Below are positions 42,685-51,669 of a stretch of 64,000 bases of DNA, in pieces. The translations under genes and the position numbers were made by a program. Location: assembly GCF_900105515.1 (NCBI RefSeq), contig NZ_FNSY01000001.1:682001-746000 (forward strand), written 5' to 3'. The number at the start of each line of letters is the position of its first letter. The stretch's first letter is position 1. A model generated the notes under the pieces. It was given only the letters and a program-made list of their open reading frames with translations. It did no database searches and was not told where the DNA came from. The DNA is from Streptomyces sp. 2131.1 (lineage in GTDB: Bacteria; Actinomycetota; Actinomycetes; Streptomycetales; Streptomycetaceae).

Positions 42685-43353
42685 TCACCCGGCCGGGAGC
42701 GTTCCGGTCAGGGCCGTCAGCGACGGCTCCCTGCCCCGCTCGATGTGCGCGTACGCGAGTGCCGCGGCCAGGTCCGGCTTGCCCGCGTGGATCGCGGCGC
42801 AGATGTCCTGGTGCTCCGCGCACTGCACGCGCGGGTCGCGGCCCCCGGTGAGGGTGAACAGCCACTGCACCAGGCCCAGCGAGGGCTGCAACGCGTCCTG
42901 GAGCAGCCGGTTCCCCGTCATCGCGACGATCTCCGCGTGCAGGGCGGTGTTGGCCGCCGGAATCTCCTCCGGGTCGCCCCGGCGGGTGGCGTCCTCGGCC
43001 GCCTCCATCAGGACCCGCAGCCGCCCCCCGTCTCCCCCGGCGGCGCACGCCTCGGCGGCCCTGCGGGCGGCGAACACCTCAAGGCTGAGGCGGAGGTCGA
43101 AGAGTTCGGCGACGTCCCGCAGCGAGAGGTCCCGTACGGAGGCGCCCCGGCGCGGGGACACGACGACCAGGCCCTCGCCGGCCAGGCGGGTGAGCGCCTC
43201 GCGGACCGGGATGCGTGAGACGCCCAGGCTCTCGGAGAGCTCGCGTTCGCGGAGCCGTGAGCCGGGCGGGTACGCGCCGGACAGGATGCCCGCGCGGATC
43301 GTCCGCTCGGCGTGGTCGGCGTGCGAGGCACCGGGGTCGCTCGCTTGAGTCAT
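42685..43353 (-). CDS. GntR-family regulator, FadR/FCD type
   Basis: A 222-residue regulator with a winged helix-turn-helix at about residues 15-75 (LRERELSESLGVSRIPVREAL) and an all-helical FCD ligand domain with metal-type histidines and aspartate (FDLRLSLE, LHAEIVAMTGN, EHQDICAAIHAG). The start is ATG 43353 or the adjacent GTG 43356; no clear RBS, so a leaderless mRNA is possible. Two TTTGGTATGCCA-type palindromes lie upstream, indicating autoregulation. It probably controls the downstream amidohydrolase in response to that enzyme's substrate. Confidence 0.9.
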   Translation of the reverse strand: MTQASDPGASHADHAERTIRAGILSGAYPPGSRLRERELSESLGVSRIPVREALTRLAGEGLVVVSPRRGASVRDLSLRDVAELFDLRLSLEVFAARRAAEACAAGGDGGRLRVLMEAAEDATRRGDPEEIPAANTALHAEIVAMTGNRLLQDALQPSLGLVQWLFTLTGGRDPRVQCAEHQDICAAIHAGKPDLAAALAYAHIERGREPSLTALTGTLPAG

Positions 43354-43371
43354 CACAGAGCGACCGTAGCA

Positions 43372-43385
43372 CTTGGTATGCCAAG
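43372..43385. promoter_or_regulatory. GntR operator, proximal copy
   Basis: CTTGGTATGCCAAG has perfect five-base arms around TATG and resembles FadR-subfamily operators (TTGGTAnnCCAA). It ends 19 bases before the regulator's ATG, over the likely -10 region. Confidence 0.75.
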
Positions 43386-43445
43386 CGCTACGGTCAGCGG
43401 GGTCGGTTCCGCCGTTATGCAGGATCGAGTGAACCTGATGTGCGA

Positions 43446-43459
43446 TTTGGTATGCCAGG
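43446..43459. promoter_or_regulatory. GntR operator, distal copy
   Basis: TTTGGTATGCCAGG repeats the proximal operator with 11 of 14 bases identical (TTGGTATGCCA core), 74 bases further upstream and 6 bases past the ABC-F stop. The 74-base spacing is close to seven helical turns, which would permit looping. Confidence 0.7.
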
Positions 43460-43464
43460 TGGGG

Positions 43465-45102
43465 TCAGACCTCCGTGACCCTGCCCTCCGCCACCTCGAC
43501 GCGGCGCGTAGTGCGGACCGCCTCCAGCATCCGGCGGTCGTGCGTCACCAGGAGCAGGGTGCCGGTGTACGAGTCGAGCGCCGATTCCAGCTGCTCGATC
43601 GCCGGGAGGTCCAGGTGGTTCGTCGGCTCGTCCAGCACCAGGAGGTTGACGTCCCTGCCCTGGAGGAGGGCGAGCGCCGCCCGGGTGCGCTCCCCCGGCG
43701 AGAGGGTCGTCGCCGGGCGCATCACGTGGTCGGCGCGCAGGCCGAACTTGGCGAGGAGGGTGCGCACGTCGGCGGGTTCCGTGTCGGGGACCGCCGCGCA
43801 GAACGCCTCCAGGAGCGTCTCCGAGCCGTGGAAGAGCTTGCGCGCCTGGTCCACCTCGCCGACGACTACCCCGGAGCCGAGGCTCGCGTGCCCCGAGTCC
43901 AGCGGGAGGCGGCCGAGCAGCGCGGCCAGCAGGGTCGACTTGCCGGAGCCGTTGGCGCCCGTGATGGCGACCCGGTCGGCCCAGTCGATCTGGAGCGAGG
44001 CCGGCCCGAAGACGAAGTCGCCGCGTACGACGCGGGCCTCGCGGAGGGTGGCGACGACCGAGCCGGAGCGGGGCGCGGAGGCGATCTCCATGCGCAGCTC
44101 CCACTCCTTGCGCGGTTCGTCCACCACGTCGAGCCGTTCGATCATGCGCTGCGTCTGCCGGGCCTTCGCGGCCTGCTTCTCGCTGGACTCGCTGCGGAAC
44201 TTGCGGCCGATCTTGTCGGAGTCGGTGGCCTTGCGGCGGGCGTTCTTGACGCCCTTGTCCATCCAGGAGCGCTGCATCAGGGCGCGGCCCTCCAGCGCCG
44301 AGCGCTTGTCGGCGTACTCCTCGTACTCCTCGCGGGCGTGCCGCCGGGCGCGCTCGCGCTCCTCCAGGTAGGCCGCGTAGCCACCGCCGTACAGGTTGAT
44401 CTGCTGCTGGGCCAGGTCGAGTTCGAGGACCTTGGTGACCGTGCGCATGAGGAATTCGCGGTCGTGGCTGATGACGACGGTGCCGGAGCGCAGTCCGGAG
44501 ACGTACTTCTCCAGGCGTTCCAGGCCGTCCAGGTCCAGGTCGTTGGTGGGCTCGTCGAGCAGGAAGACGTCGTAGCGCGACAGCAGCAGCGAGGCGAGTC
44601 CGGCGCGGGCCGCCTGGCCGCCGGAGAGGGCGGTCATCGGCAGGTCGAGGCCGACGGTCAGGCCGAGTTCGGCGGCGGTCTCCTCGGCGCGCTCGTCGAG
44701 GTCGGCACCGCCGAGCGCGAGCCAGCGCTCCAGGGACTCGGAGTACGCGTCGTCGGCGCCGGGGGCGCCCTCGACCAGGGCCTCCGTGGCGGCGTCCATG
44801 GCGGTCTGGGCGTCGGCGACCCCGGTCCGGCGGGCCAGGAACTCCCGTACGGTCTCGCCGGGGCGCCGCTCGGGCTCCTGTGGCAGGTGGCCGACGGTGG
44901 CGGTTGGCGGGGAGAGCCGCAGCTCGCCCTCCTCCGGCCGGTCGAGCCCGGCGAGCAGCCGCAGCAGCGACGATTTTCCGGCGCCGTTGACTCCGACGAG
45001 ACCGATCACGTCCCCGGGGCCGACCACGAGGTCGAGCCCGGCGAAGAGCGTGCGGTCGCCGTGTCCGGCGGCGAGGTCCTTGGCGACGAGAGTGGCAGTC
45101 AT
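43465..45102 (-). CDS. ABC-F family ATPase
   Basis: A 545-residue soluble protein with two ABC domains: Walker A GLVGVNGAGKSSLL and ITGANGSGKSTLL, signatures ALSGGQAARAGL and TLSPGERTRAAL, Walker B FLLDEPTNDLDL and LVLDEPTNHLDL. The inter-domain linker (about 245-325) is long, charged and helical, as in ribosome-acting ABC-F proteins. Members regulate translation or protect ribosomes from antibiotics; which applies here is unclear. The start is ATG 45102, eight residues inside the longest open frame. Confidence 0.92.
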   Translation of the reverse strand: MTATLVAKDLAAGHGDRTLFAGLDLVVGPGDVIGLVGVNGAGKSSLLRLLAGLDRPEEGELRLSPPTATVGHLPQEPERRPGETVREFLARRTGVADAQTAMDAATEALVEGAPGADDAYSESLERWLALGGADLDERAEETAAELGLTVGLDLPMTALSGGQAARAGLASLLLSRYDVFLLDEPTNDLDLDGLERLEKYVSGLRSGTVVISHDREFLMRTVTKVLELDLAQQQINLYGGGYAAYLEERERARRHAREEYEEYADKRSALEGRALMQRSWMDKGVKNARRKATDSDKIGRKFRSESSEKQAAKARQTQRMIERLDVVDEPRKEWELRMEIASAPRSGSVVATLREARVVRGDFVFGPASLQIDWADRVAITGANGSGKSTLLAALLGRLPLDSGHASLGSGVVVGEVDQARKLFHGSETLLEAFCAAVPDTEPADVRTLLAKFGLRADHVMRPATTLSPGERTRAALALLQGRDVNLLVLDEPTNHLDLPAIEQLESALDSYTGTLLLVTHDRRMLEAVRTTRRVEVAEGRVTEV

Positions 45103-45228
45103 CAGGGTGCCGATCCTAATCGGCACGGCGGGGCCCGGAGGACCGGCCGGGGGTGGCCTGCGGCGGGGTCCGGGAGCCCCTTAGGGTCCGGGGCAGGTAC
45201 GTGGACCGGCGGTGGAAGGCGGGCAGCG

Positions 45229-46152
45229 GTGTCGGACGTGATCGTGGTGGGCGGCGGGGTCAGCGGACTGACCACGGCGACGGTGCTGGCCGAGCGGGGC
45301 CACCGGGTGCGGGTCTGGTCCCGGGAACCGGCGGGCGACACCACATCGGCGGTGGCCGGGGCGCTGTGGTGGCCTTACCGGATCGAGCCGCTGGACCGCG
45401 TCGGCGACTGGTCGCTGATCGCGCTGCGGTGGTACGAGGAGCTGGCCGTACGCCCGGAGGAGACCGGCGTGCGTCTGGTGGAGGGGCTGCACCGGGGCGA
45501 GCGCCTGGCGAACCTCGGGGCGTGGGCCGGGGAGGTGAAGGACGCCGTGGAGACGGCCGAGGGGTTGCGGTGCCGGCTGCCGCTGATCGACATGCCGGTG
45601 CACCTGGAGTGGCTGGAGGGGCGGGTGCGGGCGGCCGGGGGCACGGTCGAGCGGCGCGCGGTCGCCTCGTTCGCCGAGGCGGCGGCGGAGGCGGGGACGG
45701 TGGTCAACTGCGCCGGGCTCGGCGCCCGCGAGCTGGTGCCGGATTCAGGGGTGCGGCCTGTGCGCGGGCAGTTGGTGCTGGTGGAGAACCCGGGGATACG
45801 GGAGTGGTTCACCGAGGCCGTTCCGGCGTCGAGCGCGACCACGTACTTCTTCCCGCAGCCCGGGCGGCTGGTGCTCGGCGGCACTGCGGCGGCCGACGAC
45901 TGGAGCACGGTGCCCGATCCCCGCACCGCCGAGGAGATAGTGGCCCGGTGCGCGCGGGTGCGGCCGGAGATCGCCGGCGCCCGGGTCGTCGGCCACCGGG
46001 TGGGGCTTCGGCCGGCCCGGGACGCGGGGGTCCGGATCGAGGCGGAGCCGCTGCCCGGGGGCGGACGGCTGGTGCACAACTACGGGCACGGCGGCGCGGG
46101 CGTGACGGTGGCGCGGGGCTGCGCGCTGGAGGCGGCCCGGCTGGTGGGGTGA
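45229..46152 (+). CDS. FAD-dependent D-amino-acid-oxidase-like enzyme
   Basis: A 307-residue flavoenzyme. VIVVGGGVSGLTTATVLAERG is the FAD-binding start, TTSAVAGALWWPY the cofactor/active-site loop, VVNCAGLGARELV the second FAD region, and HNYGHGGAGVTVARGCA the C-terminal DAAO signature. It should oxidise D-amino acids or a related amine. The start is GTG 45229 with GGAAGGCGGG upstream. It is divergent from the ABC-F gene with about 126 bases between. Confidence 0.92.
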   Translation: MSDVIVVGGGVSGLTTATVLAERGHRVRVWSREPAGDTTSAVAGALWWPYRIEPLDRVGDWSLIALRWYEELAVRPEETGVRLVEGLHRGERLANLGAWAGEVKDAVETAEGLRCRLPLIDMPVHLEWLEGRVRAAGGTVERRAVASFAEAAAEAGTVVNCAGLGARELVPDSGVRPVRGQLVLVENPGIREWFTEAVPASSATTYFFPQPGRLVLGGTAAADDWSTVPDPRTAEEIVARCARVRPEIAGARVVGHRVGLRPARDAGVRIEAEPLPGGGRLVHNYGHGGAGVTVARGCALEAARLVG

Positions 46153-46162
46153 GCCCCGGGGC

Positions 46163-46185
46163 GCCGGGCCGCGGTACGGCCCGGC
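46163..46185. terminator. bidirectional terminator between FAD oxidase and BCCT genes
   Basis: GCCGGGCCG and CGGCCCGGC are perfect nine-base arms around CGGTA, in the 58 bases between two convergent genes. Confidence 0.65.
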
Positions 46186-46210
46186 GGAGCGCGCCGCCGG
46201 GCCGTGCGGT

Positions 46211-47956
46211 TCACGCCGGGGTGGAGCCGCCGGGCCGGTCGTGGTCGTGGCGTTCCGTGGTGATCTGGCTGCCGCCCGGGCCGATGCGGATCTCGAAGTC
46301 GCCGTCGTACTTGGCGTGGCCCTCGATGACCGCGGACTCCACGGCCTCCACGCCGAACTCCCGGCGCACGATCAGCGGGTCCTGGCGCAGGTCCCGCATC
46401 AGGGCCACGCACATGCCGATCATGACGATGGTGAAGGGCGCCGCGACGAGGATCGTCAGGTTCTGGAGGCCCGCCAGGGCGTCGCCCTTGCCGTTGCCGA
46501 TGAGCAGCATGACGGCCGCGACGGCGCCGGTGACGACGCCCCAGAAGATGACGACCCACTTGCCGGGTTCGAGGATGCCCTTCTGGGACAGCGTGCCCAT
46601 CACGATGGACGCGGCGTCGGCGCCGGAGACGAAGAAGATCCCGACGAGCACCATCACGAGGATGCTCATCAGCGTGGCGACGGGGAACTGCTGGAGTACG
46701 CCGAAGAGCTGCGCCTCCTGGGTGTCGGCGCCGCTGAGCTTCCCGCCCTCCTGGAGCTTGATGGCGGTGCCGCCGAAGATGGCGAACCAGATCAGGCTGA
46801 CCGTGCTGGGTACCAGGATGACGCCGCCGATGAACTGGCGGATGGTGCGGCCCCTACTGATCCGCGCGATGAACATGCCGACGAAGGGCGTCCAGGAGAT
46901 CCACCAGGCCCAGTAGAAGACGGTCCAGCTGCCGAGCCAGTTGGCGACCTCGCCCTTGCCCGTGGCCTCGGTGCGGCCGGCCAGCTGCGGCAGGTCGCCG
47001 AAGTAGGCGGCGATCGAGGTGGGCACCAGGTCCAGCACGATGATCGTGGGGCCCGCGACGAACACGAAGACGGCCAGGATCAGGGCGAGCACCATGTTGA
47101 TGTTCGACAGCCACTGGATGCCCTTCTCCACGCCGGAGACCGCCGAGGCGATGAACGCGACGGTCAGCACGGCGATGATCAGGACGAGCAGCCCGGTGCC
47201 GGTCTTCTCCTTCCAGTTCAGCTCGTGGAAGCCGCTGCCGATCTGGAGGGCGCCGAGGCCCAGCGAGGCGGCCGAGCCGAAGAGGGTCGCGAAGATGGCC
47301 AGGATGTCGATGAACCGGCCGAGTCCTCCGTGGGCGTGGCGGGGGCCGATGAGCGGCTCGAAGACGGCACTGATGGTCTGCCGCCTGCGGCGCCGGAAGG
47401 TGCTGTACGCGATGCCCAGGCCGACCACCGCGTAGATCGCCCACGGGTGCAGCGTCCAGTGGAAGAGGGTGGTGGCCATCGCCGTCTGCATGGCCTCGGC
47501 CGCGTCGGCGGGGTGGGTGCCGGGCGGCGGGTCGGTGAAGTGGGCCAGCGGCTCGCTGACGCCGTAGAACATCAGACCGATGCCCATGCCGGCGCTGAAC
47601 ATCATCGCGACCCAGGACACGGTACGGAACTCCGGCTCCTCGTCCTCCTGGCCGAGGGTGATGTTCCCGTACCGGCTGATCGCGAGCCACAGGGCGAAGA
47701 CCACGAAGCCGGAGGCGGCCAGCATGAAGGCCCAACCACCGTTGTGGATGAGCCCGTTGAGAGCTTTGTCGGAGACGTCCTCAAGCGAGTCGGTGGCGAC
47801 GGCCCCCCAAATGACGAAGGCGAGGGTGAGGACGGCCGTGACGCCGAACACCACCCGGTCGGTGACGGGGCGCCGGTTCTGGGCCGGGTCGCCGGGGAGG
47901 TCCGCCGTCACCGACACGTCCCCTCTGCCGCCCGCTCTCTGATCGTCCTGCGACAC
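46211..47956 (-). CDS. BCCT-family betaine/choline/carnitine transporter
   Basis: A sodium- or proton-coupled transporter of about 581 residues with twelve membrane segments from about residue 35 to 515. The BCCT signature is FYWAWWISWTPFVGMFIARISRGRT, seen here as WAWWISWTPFVG and FIARISRGRT, and GMGIGLMFYGVSEPL is the glycine-rich substrate/ion-binding stretch. Charged N- and C-terminal tails may sense osmotic strength. GTG 47956 has AAAGG eight bases upstream; GTG 47965 is an alternative. It probably imports glycine betaine or choline. Confidence 0.92.
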   Translation of the reverse strand: MSQDDQRAGGRGDVSVTADLPGDPAQNRRPVTDRVVFGVTAVLTLAFVIWGAVATDSLEDVSDKALNGLIHNGGWAFMLAASGFVVFALWLAISRYGNITLGQEDEEPEFRTVSWVAMMFSAGMGIGLMFYGVSEPLAHFTDPPPGTHPADAAEAMQTAMATTLFHWTLHPWAIYAVVGLGIAYSTFRRRRRQTISAVFEPLIGPRHAHGGLGRFIDILAIFATLFGSAASLGLGALQIGSGFHELNWKEKTGTGLLVLIIAVLTVAFIASAVSGVEKGIQWLSNINMVLALILAVFVFVAGPTIIVLDLVPTSIAAYFGDLPQLAGRTEATGKGEVANWLGSWTVFYWAWWISWTPFVGMFIARISRGRTIRQFIGGVILVPSTVSLIWFAIFGGTAIKLQEGGKLSGADTQEAQLFGVLQQFPVATLMSILVMVLVGIFFVSGADAASIVMGTLSQKGILEPGKWVVIFWGVVTGAVAAVMLLIGNGKGDALAGLQNLTILVAAPFTIVMIGMCVALMRDLRQDPLIVRREFGVEAVESAVIEGHAKYDGDFEIRIGPGGSQITTERHDHDRPGGSTPA

Positions 47957-48030
47957 GAATGGCACCTTTCACGGAAACAGAAAAAACGCTCTCCGTAGGC
48001 AGTACCACACCGAACGTGCATCTTTCGGGA

Positions 48031-49356
48031 TCAACAAGCGGTATCGGGTTGACCGTCTGTGAGGTGATATGCGGCCCGTCCGTCCAGGAGGAGCGGAATC
48101 AGCTTCCGGGCCGGCTGCCGCAGGGGCACGTACACCCCGCCGCCGTCGGGGCGGGAGGTCACGGCGTGCAGCGCGAGTTCGTCGCGGACGCGGGCGAACT
48201 GCTCCCCCGTGAGGCGGTAGCCGCAGGGCGGGTCGGTGAGGGTGCCGCCCGGCGCCGGGGCCTCGTCGCCGGCGCCGCCGAGGACGACGGGCCCCACGTC
48301 GCCCGAGCCGGCCGCGCGGGAGTGCGCGGTGGCGGCGGCGATGCGCGCGCGCTGCTCGTCCGCGTACCGGAAGAGCGCCTTGAGGGCTACGAGTTGGGAG
48401 GCGACGCGGCGGCGGTCGTTGAGGGCGGGGTCGGCGCGCTCCTCGGCGGAGAGCGCGTCCGTACGGGATTCGACCAGCAGCACGACCGCGTGTTTGAGGC
48501 CGGCGACGTTGCGCAGGATGCGCTCCTGGCCGTCGCCCGCGGTCCGCCTGACCGGGCGGCCGGTGTCCGGGTCGGTCCACACGCCGTAGACGCCGGTGCT
48601 GAATCCGGCTTCCAGGGCGGCCGGCCGCACCCGGTCCACCGCGAGATCGTGCGCCTCGTCGTGCAGCCGTTCGTCGGTGTTGGGGTTGCGGGGCCACAGG
48701 ACGAGCAGGTCCTTGTCGTAGTACGGGGCGGTGGCGCCGTACTCGTGCAGGTCCTCGATCACGTCGGGCTCGTGGTCCCGCAGTACGCCGGCCAGGGCGC
48801 GGGCCTCCGCGCTGCGCAGGGCGAGATGGTCCCGGTTGACGTCCACGCCGTCGCCGTTGCCCCGGGTTCCCGCGGCCAGGCCGTCCGGGTTGGCGGTGGG
48901 CACGACGAGGACCTCGGTCCGGGCGAGGAAGGCGCGGGTGCGGGCGTCGGTGGCGTGGGCGAGGTCGCGGACCGTGCTCAGGCAGGCCTCACGGGCGGCG
49001 GGTTCGTCGCCGTGCTGTCCGCAGACCAGGAGGACCGTGAGTGCGTCAGGCTCGGTGCTGCCGAGGCGGACGAGGTGCAGCGGGCGCCCCTGGGCGGTGG
49101 TGCCGATCCGTCGTACGGAGACCCGGTCGCCGCGCCGGGCCAGGTCCGCGAGCAGCGACGCCTCCTCGGCCTGCGTGGTCCAGCGCGCCCCGCCGGAGAG
49201 CTCGAAGCCGGTACGGGGTGCGGTGGTGCGGGCGGCGTCCGAGGGGACGGTGAGCAGGGGGACGGTCAGGGCGGCGGAGGCGGCCGCCAGTGCGAGATTG
49301 CGGACACGGCCGCGCCGGGGCGGCCGCCGTCCGCCGCCTGTCGGCGCGATCGGCAT
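48031..49356 (-). CDS. secreted M14 zinc carboxypeptidase
   Basis: A 441-residue exported metallopeptidase. Residues 1-41 form a signal peptide with a twin-arginine-rich start (GGGRRPPRRGRVRN), hydrophobic core and ASDAA-like cleavage region. Zinc ligands are in CGQHGDEPAARE (HxxE), substrate arginine/asparagine in GVDVNRDHL, the third ligand in EDLHEYG, and the catalytic glutamate in VLLVESRTD. The RR motif hints at Tat export but is not a clean consensus. It should remove C-terminal residues from peptides or wall peptides. Confidence 0.9.
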   Translation of the reverse strand: MPIAPTGGGRRPPRRGRVRNLALAAASAALTVPLLTVPSDAARTTAPRTGFELSGGARWTTQAEEASLLADLARRGDRVSVRRIGTTAQGRPLHLVRLGSTEPDALTVLLVCGQHGDEPAAREACLSTVRDLAHATDARTRAFLARTEVLVVPTANPDGLAAGTRGNGDGVDVNRDHLALRSAEARALAGVLRDHEPDVIEDLHEYGATAPYYDKDLLVLWPRNPNTDERLHDEAHDLAVDRVRPAALEAGFSTGVYGVWTDPDTGRPVRRTAGDGQERILRNVAGLKHAVVLLVESRTDALSAEERADPALNDRRRVASQLVALKALFRYADEQRARIAAATAHSRAAGSGDVGPVVLGGAGDEAPAPGGTLTDPPCGYRLTGEQFARVRDELALHAVTSRPDGGGVYVPLRQPARKLIPLLLDGRAAYHLTDGQPDTAC

Positions 49357-49516
49357 GGGCGGAAGATACTTCGGCGCCGGTACGGGCAACAGACCTGTGC
49401 AGGCCCGGTTTCCGGAAGCGGGCACGCGGACCCGGCCCGTTAGGCTGGCGGGGTTGTTCGCGCCGATCGGCCGGCCCCGGCCGTTTCCGGCCCCGCCGCG
49501 TCCCGAGGAGCGTCCC

Positions 49517-50557
49517 TTGCCCGGTCCGTCCCCCGATTCCCCGCTCCACGCGCGCCCGACGCTGGAAGCGGTGGCGGCCCGTGCCGGAGTCTCCCGGGCG
49601 ACGGCCTCCCGTGTGGTGAACGGCGGGGCGGGCGTCCGGCAGCCGCTCGTCGACCAGGTGCGCAAGGCGGTCGACGAGCTGGGCTACGTCCCGAACCACG
49701 CCGCCCGGACCCTGGTGACCCGGCGCAACGGGGCGGTGGCCGTGATCATCGACGAGCCCGAGGTGCGGATCTTCTCCGATCCGTTCTTCTCCCAGCACAT
49801 CCGGGGTATCAGCCGGGAACTGGGCGCGCACGACGCGCAGTTGGTGCTGCTTCTGGTTGAGGGCCGCGGGGACTTCGAGCGGGTGAGCCGCTATCTGGCC
49901 GGGGGCCATGTGGACGGGGTACTGGCCTTCTCGCTGCACACGGACGACGAACTGCCCGCCGCCATCAGGCGTTTCCGCGTCCCGGCCGTCTACGGCGGCA
50001 GGCCCGGGCGGCCGGGCGCGCCGACCGACGCGGTGCCCTTCGTGGACTGCGACAACCGCGGCGGCGCGCGGGAGGCCGTCCGCCATCTGGCCGGGCTGGG
50101 CCGCCGCCACATCGCGCACATCGCGGGGCCGCGCGACCAGACCTCGGCGCTCGACCGGATCGACGGCTACGCCGACGTCCTGCCCGATGCGGACCCGGCG
50201 CTGCTGGCGGACGGCGACTTCACGGTGGAGGGCGGTGCCCGGGCGATGGCGGAGCTGCTGGAGCGGCGGCCGGACGTGGACGCGGTGTTCGCGGCCAACG
50301 ACCTGATGGCCTCGGGCGCGCTGCGGGTGCTGCGCGAGCGGGGGCGGCGGGTGCCGCAGGACGTGGCGCTGGTCGGGTTCGACGACATGGAGTCGGTCGC
50401 CGAGGCGACGGATCCGCCGTTGACGACGGTACGTCAGGACGTGGTGGGGATGGGCCGGTTGATGGTCAGGCTGCTGATGGAGCGGCTGGAGGGCGGGGGC
50501 GCGGGGCCGGAGTCGGTGATCACTCCGACGCGGCTGGTCCGCCGGGCCTCGGCCTGA
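49517..50557 (+). CDS. LacI-family transcriptional regulator, TTG start
   Basis: A 346-residue repressor. The helix-turn-helix TLEAVAARAGVSRATASRVVNGG begins at about residue 14 (seen as LEAVAARAGVSRATASRVV), with hinge VPNHAARTLVTRR, then a periplasmic-binding-protein-like sensor (FFSQHIRGISRELG, AVFAANDLMASGALRVL, VGFDDMESVAEATDPPLTT). The TTG at 49517 is chosen because GAGGAG ends six bases before it and no ATG or GTG fits the family N-terminus. No sugar genes are adjacent, so its targets are unknown. Confidence 0.9.
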   Translation: MPGPSPDSPLHARPTLEAVAARAGVSRATASRVVNGGAGVRQPLVDQVRKAVDELGYVPNHAARTLVTRRNGAVAVIIDEPEVRIFSDPFFSQHIRGISRELGAHDAQLVLLLVEGRGDFERVSRYLAGGHVDGVLAFSLHTDDELPAAIRRFRVPAVYGGRPGRPGAPTDAVPFVDCDNRGGAREAVRHLAGLGRRHIAHIAGPRDQTSALDRIDGYADVLPDADPALLADGDFTVEGGARAMAELLERRPDVDAVFAANDLMASGALRVLRERGRRVPQDVALVGFDDMESVAEATDPPLTTVRQDVVGMGRLMVRLLMERLEGGGAGPESVITPTRLVRRASA

Positions 50558-51431
50558 GCCCGCCGCCGCGGGCCGCCCGGTGCGCCGCGCGGGCCCGGCG
50601 CGCCCGGGGCAGGTAGCGCAGGCGTTCCGGCAGCGCCGGGACCACCGCCCGCACCACCGCGCAGAACCGACGCAGCGCGCGTTCATGCGCGTCGGTCCAC
50701 TCCAGGCCGATGGCCTCGCGGGCGTCGGGCGGCATCAGTCCGACGGTCAGGAAAACACGGAACCGGGCGAGCGGTGGGAGCAGCACCGGCCACAGCGCCC
50801 CGAGCAGCAGCCGCAGCGGCCACGGCCCCCGGTCCGGCGGCGGGACGGCGGTGTCGGTGGCGACGAGTTCCGCGACGACGGGTGTCTTCTCGATCTCGTC
50901 GGCGAGCATGGCGCGGTAGTAGGGCCAGAACTCCTCGACGGTCTGCGGCATGTCCCGGTCCTGTATCCCGAGCACCCGGCCCACCTGGAGCCATTCCGCG
51001 TACAGTGCGCGTTCCTGTTCGCGGCTGAGCGGGCGCAGCAGATAGCGGGCGCCGTGCCGGTAGACGGGGAACCCGGTGGCGTGCACCCAGGCGTAGTTCG
51101 CCGGTGACAGGGCGTGGTAGGCGCGGCCCCGGGTGTCGGTGCCCTGGATGGTGCGGTGCAGCCGGCGGAGCCTGCGCCCCTCCTCGGCGGCCTCCTCTCC
51201 GCCGTACACCCAGAGCTGGAGCGAGCTGAGGGAGCGCTCGCCGCGGCCCCACGGGTCCGTACGGAACACGGAGTGCTCGTCGACACCGGCGCCCACAGCG
51301 GGGTGGGCGACCTGGAGGGTGAGGGCGGCGGGCAGCATCAGCAGGGCCCGGATGTCCCCGGACAGGCTCCACAGCACTCCGCCGGGCGGCGGTGGCGCCG
51401 GGTCGTTCCTGCCGGCTGCTGCGCTGCTCAT
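50520..51431 (-). CDS. MpaB/DUF2236-type oxygenase, copy A
   Basis: A 303-residue helical protein of the oxygenase MpaB (DUF2236) family, which includes heme-dependent latex-clearing proteins. Family features are LPAALTLQVAHPAVGAG near the start, RRLHRTIQGTD and ALSPANYAWVHATG in the middle. No signal peptide is seen, so it is probably cytosolic. The start ATG 51431 has GGGAG seven bases upstream. It overlaps the convergent LacI gene by 38 bases and is divergent from a second DUF2236 gene. The substrate is unknown. Confidence 0.85.
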   Translation of the reverse strand: MSSAAAGRNDPAPPPPGGVLWSLSGDIRALLMLPAALTLQVAHPAVGAGVDEHSVFRTDPWGRGERSLSSLQLWVYGGEEAAEEGRRLRRLHRTIQGTDTRGRAYHALSPANYAWVHATGFPVYRHGARYLLRPLSREQERALYAEWLQVGRVLGIQDRDMPQTVEEFWPYYRAMLADEIEKTPVVAELVATDTAVPPPDRGPWPLRLLLGALWPVLLPPLARFRVFLTVGLMPPDAREAIGLEWTDAHERALRRFCAVVRAVVPALPERLRYLPRARRARAAHRAARGGGLRPRPGGPAASE

Positions 51432-51540
51432 GCCGTACTCCCGGCCGCTCGACGGGCACCGGACCGAAGCGCCCGGCCCCACGTGATCCAGTATGCGAGC
51501 CGCGGGCGGGGCGTGCGCAGCGGGCTCCCGTTCCGCGGTG

Positions 51541-51576
51541 TTGACGGGGTCGATGAAACAAGTCGATAGTATTTGT
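51541..51576 (+). promoter_or_regulatory. promoter and operator-like repeat between the DUF2236 genes
   Basis: TTGACG (51541-51546) and GATAGT (51565-51570), 18 bases apart, make a plausible rightward promoter about 95 bases before the ATG at 51670. ACAAGT (51558-51563) and ATTTGT (51571-51576) are inverted arms with one mismatch that straddle the -10, so a repressor here would block it. The region is unusually AT-rich. Confidence 0.5.
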
Positions 51577-51669
51577 AACTTTGACTCCCGGGATCGCACG
51601 CCCCGTCATATCGTCTCCGTCACACGCTTGTTGGGGCCGCTGTTCCGGACACGGACAGGAGGGCGCACC

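Noticed and set aside
46163..46203. Second GC-rich hairpin (CGCCGCCGGGCCGTG region) after the bidirectional terminator
   Set aside because: Partly overlaps the first stem and has no independent support.
47957..48030. ACGGA/TCCGT inverted repeat upstream of the BCCT gene
   Set aside because: Short, mismatched arms with a 16-base spacer; too weak to call an operator.
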